64,000 nt of DNA from assembly GCF_023923205.1 (NCBI RefSeq), contig NZ_CP099490.1, positions 62,001-126,000 on the forward strand, given 5' to 3'. This document shows, piece after piece, positions 46,481 to 54,000 of the stretch. This DNA is from Ornithinimicrobium cryptoxanthini. Lineage in GTDB: Bacteria > Actinomycetota > Actinomycetes > Actinomycetales > Dermatophilaceae. The notes beneath the pieces are model-generated. The model was not told the origin of the DNA. It saw only the letters and a program-made list of their open reading frames with translations, and made no database searches. Every line of letters begins with the position of its first letter. Position 1 is the first letter of the stretch. Made by a program: the position numbers and the translations under genes.

Positions 46481-47260
46481 ATGCGATTGGCGACGTGGAA
46501 CGTCTATCACGGCAGGAGCCCTGCCGACGGAACTGTCGACGCCTCGCGGCTCGCGCAGGCGGTGTCGGATCTGGACGCCGACGTGCTGGCCCTGCAGGAG
46601 GTCGATCGTGGGCAGCCACGCTCCGGGCTCCTCGACGTGACCGCCGTGGCGGCGCGGGCGATGAGCGCGGCGCAGTCGCGTTTCGTCCCCACTGTGATCG
46701 GGGATCCGGCCCGCAGCTGGCGCCCGGCGGGCGATCAGGACCTCGACGTCACCGCCAGGGGGTATGGCGTGGCGCTGGTGACCCGGTACCCGGTGCGCGC
46801 GTGGCACCTGCTCCGCCTCGCGCCGGCCCCGCTGCTCCGCGCGCCCGTGCTGGTGCCTGGCACCAGACGCTTGCTGTGGCTGCGCGATGAGCCGCGAGCG
46901 GTCCTGGCCGCGACGCTCAGCACTCCCGCCGGCGTCATGACGGTCGCGAGCACCCACCTGTCCTACGTGCCGGGCGTCAACGTGCTGCAGCTGCGGCGGA
47001 CCATGAGCTGGCTCAGGCAGTTGCCGGGGCCGCACATCCTGATGGGCGACCTGAACCTGCCCGCCGCACTGGTGCCTCGCCTCACCGGCGCACAACTCCT
47101 GGCGCGCGCCACGACATACCCCCTGTCCCGACCGATGGTGCAGGTCGACCACGTCATCGCAACTGGCGCGGTGCCCCCGGTGCTCGGGGTCTTTACCCCC
47201 CGGCCGCCCCTGTCCGATCATGCACCCGTGGTCGTGGACCTAGACGTGCGACCGGGCTGA
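46481..47260 (+). CDS. Endonuclease/exonuclease/phosphatase family hydrolase
   Basis: The 259-residue EEP protein has the family pattern: MRLATWNVYHGR, LDADVLALQEVDRGQPRSG, MTVASTHLSY, HILMGDLNLPA and a C-terminal PLSDHAPVVVDL. Members cleave phosphodiesters in nucleic acids or phospholipids with Mg2+. There is no signal peptide. The ATG at 46481 is preceded by CCAGGA; longer readings upstream are unlikely because they would overlap the toxin-antitoxin genes. Confidence 0.88.
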   Translation: MRLATWNVYHGRSPADGTVDASRLAQAVSDLDADVLALQEVDRGQPRSGLLDVTAVAARAMSAAQSRFVPTVIGDPARSWRPAGDQDLDVTARGYGVALVTRYPVRAWHLLRLAPAPLLRAPVLVPGTRRLLWLRDEPRAVLAATLSTPAGVMTVASTHLSYVPGVNVLQLRRTMSWLRQLPGPHILMGDLNLPAALVPRLTGAQLLARATTYPLSRPMVQVDHVIATGAVPPVLGVFTPRPPLSDHAPVVVDLDVRPG

Positions 47261-47302
47261 GAGTCAGTCAGACACCAGGGTCAGGGAACTTGGCCTAGCC
47301 GT

Positions 47303-47863
47303 TCAGCCTCGGACAGTCACCTTCAGGTGGTTGAATCCGCCGATGCCTCCGATTTCGACGACCATCGCCCCCACGGTGTAAGTGTTGAGCCAGTCAGGGA
47401 TGTCTGCCCCACGTGTGGGCAGCTTCTCGATGGCATCTCGGATGGCCTCGGCCGGGTCGTAGGACCGGGAATAGCCGAAAGCCTCGGCGGGCTGCTCGTC
47501 GAAGACGCCGCCCGGGAAGGGGAACGAGGGGTCAAGAGAAGTGCGACGCTCCACCTGAAGCTGGGTCACGGCAACTCTCAACTCGCCGCCCGAGTGGTGA
47601 ACCACTACCTCGGGTCGGGGACCACCGATGCGGAACGCCTGCACCGCTTCGTAGTCAGCCACCTGCTGCATGCAGCGTGCCAGGGGGTTGATCCTCATGC
47701 GGACAGCAAAAGCTGGCGGTTCGACGTCCGTGAGGGCCTGTTCGATGGAGACGATATGGCACGCCGTAGGCTTCTCGCCCGACAACCGCACGATCAGCAG
47801 GTCGTCACTCTGGTAGGCGTCAGCCTGCTCGACAGTGGCCAACTCCTGCTCGACAATGTCCAT
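47303..47863 (-). CDS. Hypothetical protein
   Basis: The 186-residue soluble protein has no family I recognise. It has an N-terminal region with VEQELATVEQADAYQSDDLLIVRL, a middle AVRMRINPLARCMQQ and a glycine-rich end (VVEIGGIGGFNHLKVTVRG). Composition and GC third-position bias are protein-like. It is convergent with the EEP gene and divergent from the response regulator operon. Confidence 0.6.
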   Translation of the reverse strand: MDIVEQELATVEQADAYQSDDLLIVRLSGEKPTACHIVSIEQALTDVEPPAFAVRMRINPLARCMQQVADYEAVQAFRIGGPRPEVVVHHSGGELRVAVTQLQVERRTSLDPSFPFPGGVFDEQPAEAFGYSRSYDPAEAIRDAIEKLPTRGADIPDWLNTYTVGAMVVEIGGIGGFNHLKVTVRG

Positions 47864-48199
47864 GACGACCTCCCTTGATCGGCCCCGTCAAGCGATGTTG
47901 GCACGGGGGAGCGGATGGGTCAAGGGGTCAGTGCTCGGTGGCTGCAAGGTCGCGGTGGGGTTCGGGCCCGTCAAACACCGAGTATGACGTGGGGCGGGTC
48001 CGACTCATCCGGCCAGACGCCAGGCCAGCATGCCGAAGAGGCCTGCCAGGCCGAACGCCCCCTCACGCAGTTTCGCGCCGCCCGGGTTTACCCCTCGTTG
48101 ACTTGGGACACCAAGTGGTTAGCCTGTCCTCATGTTCAGGGGTCACGGGAAAGCCCCGCGGCCCGACCGTCGTACGGTCCATGACGGGCGGTGGGGCCG
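47864..48199 (+). promoter_or_regulatory. Promoter region of the two-component operon
   Basis: The gap has no gene. TTGACT (48098-48103) and TAGCCT (48120-48125) are 16 bases apart, a good promoter for the response regulator, with a leader of about 65 bases. An inverted repeat ACTTGG-GACA-CCAAGT (48101-48116) overlaps the -35 and spacer and may be an autoregulatory operator. Confidence 0.6.
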
Positions 48200-48889
48200 A
48201 TGACCCGTGTCCTCATCGTCGAGGACGACCCGATGGTCTTCTCGTTCCTGCGCAAGGGTCTGGCGGCCCAGGGGTTTGAGAGCGTCGTCGAGACGAGTGC
48301 GGCCGCGGCGGTCCGGTCGGGTCTGGTTCTGGACATCGACGTCGTCCTGCTCGACATCCGGCTCGAGGACGGGGACGGGCTCCAGGTGCTGCGGGCGCTA
48401 CGGAGCAAGGGCAGCACCGTGCCGGTCATCGTGCTGACCGGCACCGGGGACCAGGACGTCGTGACGTGCCTGGAGAACGGGGCGGACGACTTCATGCGAA
48501 AGCCCTTCGAGTTCTCCGAGCTGCTCGCCCGGATCCGCACCAGGCTGCGCACCGAGCGGCGGGTGGGGGAGCTCGTCGTCGGGCCGCTCAGCCTCGACCT
48601 GCACACCCGGACCGTCCTGTCCGGCCAGCGCCGCATAGAGCTGACCAGCCGCGAGTTCGCCGTCCTGGAGCTGCTCATGCGCAACCCCGGCGAGGCCGTC
48701 AGCCGGACGCGTCTGCTCGACGAGGTGTGGGGTCTGACCTTCGACCCCGGGACCAACCTGGTCAACGTCTATATCAACACACTCCGCAAGAAGCTCGGAG
48801 CAGATGTCGTGGAGACCGTGCGCGGAGTCGGCTACCGGCTCCCCGCACCCGCGGCTCGGGCGCCGGGCGCCGCCACCGCGAGCGGGTGA
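48200..48889 (+). CDS. OmpR/PhoB-family response regulator
   Basis: The 229-residue protein has a receiver domain (VLIVEDDPMVFSFLRKGL; phospho-acceptor Asp 52 in VVLLDIRLEDGDGL; VLTGTG; KPFEFSELLARI) and a winged-helix output domain (LTSREFAVLELLMRNPGE, NVYINTLRKKLGADVVETVRGVGYRL). It would bind DNA when phosphorylated by the downstream kinase. ATG 48200 is preferred over GTG 48191. The kinase starts four bases after this stop. Confidence 0.94.
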   Translation: MTRVLIVEDDPMVFSFLRKGLAAQGFESVVETSAAAAVRSGLVLDIDVVLLDIRLEDGDGLQVLRALRSKGSTVPVIVLTGTGDQDVVTCLENGADDFMRKPFEFSELLARIRTRLRTERRVGELVVGPLSLDLHTRTVLSGQRRIELTSREFAVLELLMRNPGEAVSRTRLLDEVWGLTFDPGTNLVNVYINTLRKKLGADVVETVRGVGYRLPAPAARAPGAATASG

Positions 48890-48893
48890 GGCG

Positions 48894-50357
48894 GTGCGCA
48901 CCTGGTTCAGCCGTGTGCTGGGCAACATGCGCCTGCGGATCCTGGCGACCACGGCGGTGCTGCTCGCGTGTTTCTTCGCCCTCTCACTGCTGCAGCAGCG
49001 CGGAACTCTCCTGGAGCGACTGGACGACGACATCAGCACCCAGCTGGCCGGCGAGACCGAGGAGCTGCTGCTGCTCTCCGACGGCCGCCATCCCCAGAGC
49101 GGACTTCCGCTGTTCGAGGACGTGGCATCCCTGTTCGAGTTCTACTTCCGGGGCGAGGTCCCCGATGAGGGGCAGACGCTGATGGGCTTCGTCGACGGCC
49201 GGCTCGTTCATGAGGAGTTGCACGTTGATGCCGTCTCAGCGACCGAGCTGCCCGAGATGACAGCCTTCTGGCTGAGCCAGGAAGTCCCCGTGCACGGGGG
49301 CCGGGTGACCCCGCACGGCGAGGCCCGCTACGCGGTGCACCCGATCTCCGTCGGTGGGCAGGAAGGACACTTCGTCGTCGCGAGCTTCCCGCGTGCCGAG
49401 CAGGCTGCCATCGACGCCGCGATCGGCAGGGACGCCTTGTTCCAGCTGTCGATCATCGCCCTCGCCTCGGCTCTCGGCTACGGGCTGGCCGGCCGGGTGC
49501 TGCGCCCCCTGCGCTCGTTGGCGGAGATGGCCCGGACGATCTCGGAGACCGACCTGACGCGCAGAATCCCGGTGCGCGGCCAGGACGAGGCGTCTCAGAT
49601 CGCGGGGGCCTTCAACGACATGCTCGGCCGGATCGAGCGGGCCTTCAGCGCCCAGCGCGAGTTCCTCGACGACGTCAGCCACGAGCTCCGGGCGCCGCTC
49701 ACGGTGATCCGTGGCCACCTCGAGCTGCTCGACCTTGAGGACGACCCGCTCGAGCGCGCGGCGACGACAGTGCTGCTCACCGACGAGATCGACCGCATGA
49801 ACCGGATGGTGGAGGACCTGCTGACCCTGGCCCGCGCCCAGCATCCGGACTTCCTGAAGGTGGGCGACGTCGACGTCGCGGTGTGGACCGAGGAGGTCTT
49901 CCGCAAGGCGTCCGTGCTCTGTGCCCGCGAGTGGGAGCTGGTCCCGGGCGCCGAGGTGGTCATCCAGGCCGACGCCCAGCGCCTCACGCAGGCCGTGATG
50001 CAGTTCGCGGTCAACGCCTGCCAGCACTCCGGCGCCGACGCCCGGGTGCGGCTGGGGTCTGTGGTTGACGGCCAGGATCTGGTGATGTGGCTCGAGGACG
50101 ACGGCAGGGGAGTGGCTGCCGATGACGCCGAGCGCGTCTTCGAACGGTTCCAGCGTGGCGCCACCGAGCGGCGCAGCAGCGGGCTCGGTCTGTCGATCGT
50201 CGCGGTCATCGCCCGGTCCCACGGGGGCACGGCCAGGGTGGTTCCGGCCCACCCCCGGGGGGCTCGGTTCGAGATCGTCCTGCCGTTGACGGCCCCGGAC
50301 GGATCAACGGTGCCGGTCGAGGAGGCCAGGCCCGAGTCGCGGGTCCCCGCCGCCTGA
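48894..50357 (+). CDS. Sensor histidine kinase
   Basis: The 487-residue kinase has TM1 (ILATTAVLLACFFALSLL, ~residues 15-32), an extracytoplasmic sensor domain (~35-180) rich in acidic and His residues (EELLLLSDGRHPQ, VHEELHVD, VHGGRVTPHG), TM2 (~181-203) and a HAMP domain. Phospho-acceptor His 263 lies in DDVSHELRAPLTVIRGH. The N-box (AVNACQHSG) and G-box (RSSGLGLSIVAVIA) follow. It phosphorylates the upstream regulator. Its position next to a heme peroxidase and a multicopper oxidase suggests that it may sense a metal or redox signal. Confidence 0.93.
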   Translation: MRTWFSRVLGNMRLRILATTAVLLACFFALSLLQQRGTLLERLDDDISTQLAGETEELLLLSDGRHPQSGLPLFEDVASLFEFYFRGEVPDEGQTLMGFVDGRLVHEELHVDAVSATELPEMTAFWLSQEVPVHGGRVTPHGEARYAVHPISVGGQEGHFVVASFPRAEQAAIDAAIGRDALFQLSIIALASALGYGLAGRVLRPLRSLAEMARTISETDLTRRIPVRGQDEASQIAGAFNDMLGRIERAFSAQREFLDDVSHELRAPLTVIRGHLELLDLEDDPLERAATTVLLTDEIDRMNRMVEDLLTLARAQHPDFLKVGDVDVAVWTEEVFRKASVLCAREWELVPGAEVVIQADAQRLTQAVMQFAVNACQHSGADARVRLGSVVDGQDLVMWLEDDGRGVAADDAERVFERFQRGATERRSSGLGLSIVAVIARSHGGTARVVPAHPRGARFEIVLPLTAPDGSTVPVEEARPESRVPAA

Positions 50358-50804
50358 TCGACCTCTCCCGTCCGCGGGGGCGGACGGATTGTCAGCGCCG
50401 GCACGTGGAAGTGCGTCCCCGCAGGTCCGGGACGAGCTGTCGACGACGACTCTGCAGAGATCGGCCAGCGCGATCGGCTTGACCAGGTAGTCGCGGACTC
50501 CCAGAGCTTCGGCGACCGCCCGGTCGGCAGGATCGCTGCGCGCGGTCAGGACGACGACCGGCACGTCGTGACGCTCGGCACGCAGGGTCCGGAGGACCTC
50601 CAGACCGTCAATGTCCGGCAGGCTGAGATCCAGCAGGACCACGTCGACGTGCTCACGGCGCACCCGGTCGAGGGCAGCTGTGCCCGTGGTTGCGCTCCGG
50701 ACCCGGTGCCCCGCCTTGGTGAGCGCGGTGCGGATGAAGGCCACGATCAGCGCGTCGTCCTCGACCACAAGGACGTCACGGGCCTCCGGGGCTACGGCAA
50801 TCAT
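50304..50804 (-). CDS. Stand-alone receiver-domain protein
   Basis: The 166-residue product has a receiver domain at ~8-125 (DVLVVEDDALIVAFIRTAL; VVLLDLSLPDIDGLEVLRTL with the Asp acceptor; VVVLTARSD; DYLVKPIALADL) and no output domain; the last ~40 residues are low-complexity. It overlaps the kinase 3' end convergently by 54 bases. It might be a phosphorelay partner or a CheY-like protein. The true C-terminus is uncertain, because the tail may be only an open frame. Confidence 0.8.
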   Translation of the reverse strand: MIAVAPEARDVLVVEDDALIVAFIRTALTKAGHRVRSATTGTAALDRVRREHVDVVLLDLSLPDIDGLEVLRTLRAERHDVPVVVLTARSDPADRAVAEALGVRDYLVKPIALADLCRVVVDSSSRTCGDALPRAGADNPSAPADGRGRSGGGDPRLGPGLLDRHR

Positions 50805-50884
50805 GGGGCACTCCCCTCCGGTGTTCGGCTCTCGACAGCGTAGTCCACGAGGCGGGGGCAGTGGTCCGTGGGGATGTGAGCCTG

Positions 50885-51091
50885 AAGAAATGGAATTCAA
50901 AAGTAAAAGAGAATTAACATATGACGATAAAATGCCCACCGCGCACGGTTTGACCTGCGTGTTTATCGTCGGGAAAGGACTGAATCAGGGCCATCGGGGA
51001 TTTACGACCCTTGTGTCCGACGACATTCTTCGACGAGACTGCTCGCGATTAACCGAGGCCTGCAGTGGGCCAAACTCAAAGGGGTTGCGCT
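50885..51091 (+). promoter_or_regulatory. AT-rich regulatory region before the peroxidase
   Basis: From about 50885 to 50945 the sequence is unusually AT-rich (stretches such as AATGGAATTCAAAAGTAAAAG) in a ~70% GC region. It holds a 9-base inverted repeat, GACGATAAA (50923-50931) and TTTATCGTC (50962-50970). It is the only intergenic region upstream of the peroxidase and probably contains its promoter and operator; no clear -35/-10 pair could be fixed. Confidence 0.5.
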
Positions 51092-54000
51092 GTGGATATT
51101 TCGACGGCAGGTGCTGGTGTCCTCGCGCTCGTGGGGGCGCTCGCAGCGATCGCTGCGCTGACTCTCCAGCGCCGGTCCGGGCGAGGGGACGCTGCACGGA
51201 CCGGTCGCCTCTCTCGCCGGGTTCTCGGACTGACCGTTGTGGGAGCCATGGTGTCGACCACCCCGGCGATGCTGAGCGCGCCGGCAGCCGCGGCACCTCC
51301 GCCGGGGCAGGACTTCGAGATCACCCGCAGCGACCTTGAGTTCATCCTCAAGCAGATCGACATCTCGGAGGCCCACGGCTGGCGGGTGACCCAACCGGGT
51401 GCGGCGGACAACGCCGCCAACAACCCGCTGTGCCCCGCATCGGCCACGTTCAGCTACGCGGACCAGGTGTGGGCCGATCTGCACGGCGACCCCTGCGTCA
51501 GTGCGCCCACGCTCCCGTTCGGGCTCCGCACCGTGGACGGCCGGTGGAACAACCTGCACCCCGACCGCGACATGTGGGGAGCCGCCAACCAGGTCTTCCC
51601 GCGGCTGCTCGAGCAGGAGTTCGTGGACGCCGACCCCGTCCCCCCAGGTTTCCCCATGGGCACCCCGGGGACGGCCACCAGCTACGCGCAGCTGGACGAC
51701 GGCTTCGTCTTCGACGCCCAGCCCCGCCTCATCTCCAACCTGATCGTGGACCAGACCACGGCGAACCCGGCGGCGGTCGAGGTCAGGGACCGGGTCGAGG
51801 GTGCGCACACCCTCGACGGCGAGGTGCTCCGCGTGGGCGGGTCGGACCGGTTCGCGACCGCGGCCGAGGTCAGCATGAGGAACTTCGCCCCCGGGGTCCC
51901 GGTGGTCTTCATCGCCAGCGGCGCGAACTTCCCGGACGCGCTGGCGGCCAGCTCCGCGGCGGCACGCAACCTGAGCCCCATCCTGCTCGTGCGGCCCGAC
52001 GGCATACCGCAGGCGACCATCGCCGAGCTGCAGCGCCTGGCACCCCAGCGGATCGTGGTGCTGGGTGGGTCCACTGTCATCAACGACCCCGTCGTCACCG
52101 CGCTGCAGGCTTACACCGACGGTGACGTCGACCGCGTCGCCGGGTCCAACCGGTACGCGACGGCCGCGGCCATCAGCGCCGAGTTCTTCCAGGACACGGC
52201 ACCGACCCCGGTGGTCTACCTGGCCACCGGAGCCGACTTCGCCGATGCCCTGGCTGTCGGCGCCCTGGCGGCCAGCGCGTCGGCTGGCGTCAACGGGTCC
52301 CCGCTGCTGCTGACACTTCCGACCTCCTTGCCGGCCGTGACCGTCGCCGAGCTCGAACGGCTGCGGCCGAGCAGGATCGTCATCGCCGGCGGCGCGGGGA
52401 CGATCTCAGCCGGGGTGGCGGAGCAGCTGGCGGGCTACACGGACGAGGTGGTGCGGCTCTCCGGCGCCGACCGCTACGAGACCGCCGTGGAGATCTCCCG
52501 CTACGCCCACCCGACGGCGGTGCCTCACATCTACCTCTCCACCGGCGCGAACTTCCCCGATGCCCTCGCCGGCGGTGTCGTCGCAGGGATCACCAACGCA
52601 CCCGTCCTCCTGGTGCCGCCGAACCCGCCGCTCCCGCAGTCGGTCGTCGCCGAGATCCTGCGGCTCGATCCGCACCAGGTGCACCTGCTCGGTGGCGAGG
52701 ATGCCATCAGCAGGCCGCTCGCCGACGCGGTCGCGGAGCTGCTCGGGGGGCGTGACATCTTCATCCCGGACGTTGCCACCGACGAAGGTCTGTCCGCCTC
52801 GATGAGCACGTTCCTGCTCTTCTTCGGACAGTTCTTCGACCACGGCCTCGACCTGGTCAGTAAGGGGCAGAACGGCACCATCGTGGTGCCATTGCACGAG
52901 GACGACCCGATGTACGACCCCGCGGCCGACACCAACTTCCTCACCCTGAGCCGGGCGACGGTGTCCGGGGTCGACGACGCCGGCCAGCGCGACCACGAGA
53001 ACCGCACGACCCCGTTCGTCGACCAGAGCCAGACCTACGCGAGCCACCCCTCCCACCATGTGTTCCTCCGGGAGTACGCCGCGGTGGGTGGGGTCCCGGT
53101 CCCCACCGGGAAGCTCCTGGACGGCTGGCACGGCGACGAGCGCGCCGGGCTGCCCACCTGGGGGGATGTCAAGGACCAGGCCCGGGACCTGCTCGGCATC
53201 GAGCTGGTCGACGCCGACGTGCTCGAGGTGCCCCTCCTGGTGACCGATCCCTACGGGCGTTTCGTGCCTGGCCCCAACGGCCTGCCGCAGATCGCCACCG
53301 GATCGTCCGGGATGCTCGAGGGTGACCTGGACGCCCCGGTCCGCGTGCCGGACGACGCGTTGCGGGCCGGTCACTCCTTCCTGGACGACATCGCGCACGG
53401 AGCCTCGCCCGACACCCCCGCCGGCTATGACAACGCCGCGTTGGAGGCGCACTTCGTCACCGGTGACGGCCGGGGCAACGAGAACATGGGCCTGACCGCG
53501 GTGCACCACGTCTTCCACGCCGAGCACAACCGAGTGCTCCAGCAGCTCGAGACGATCCTGCATGAGCCAGGGAACGAGGACCTGCTCGAGGGTTTCCGCA
53601 ACGGTGGACACGACGGGCGCAGCGCCGGTTTCTGGGACTACAGCGAGCGGGTCTTCCAGGCCGCGCGGTTCGTGACCGAGATGGAGTACCAGCACCTGGT
53701 GTTCGAGGAGTTCGCCCGGCGGATCGCCCCGAGCATCGACGCGACGATCCTCAATGAGAACTCCTACATGCCGGACGTCAACCCGGCGATCGTGGCCGAG
53801 TTCGCGCACGTGGTCTACCGCTTCGGGCACTCCGCGCTCACGCAGACGGTCGACCGGGTGTTCGAGGAGGAGACCAGCGGCGTGCCGTCCGGGACCTACG
53901 AGATGCCGCTCCTCGAGGCCTTCCTCAACCCGAACGGCTACCTGCGTGGTCCCGGCGGTGAGGCACTGCACCCGGACGCGGCCGCCGGCGCTCTCATCCA

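Noticed and set aside
48200..50804. Calling the two-component genes MnxS/MnxR orthologs
   Set aside because: P. putida MnxR is an NtrC-type regulator, whereas this one is OmpR-type with a simple HAMP kinase; only the general arrangement is similar.
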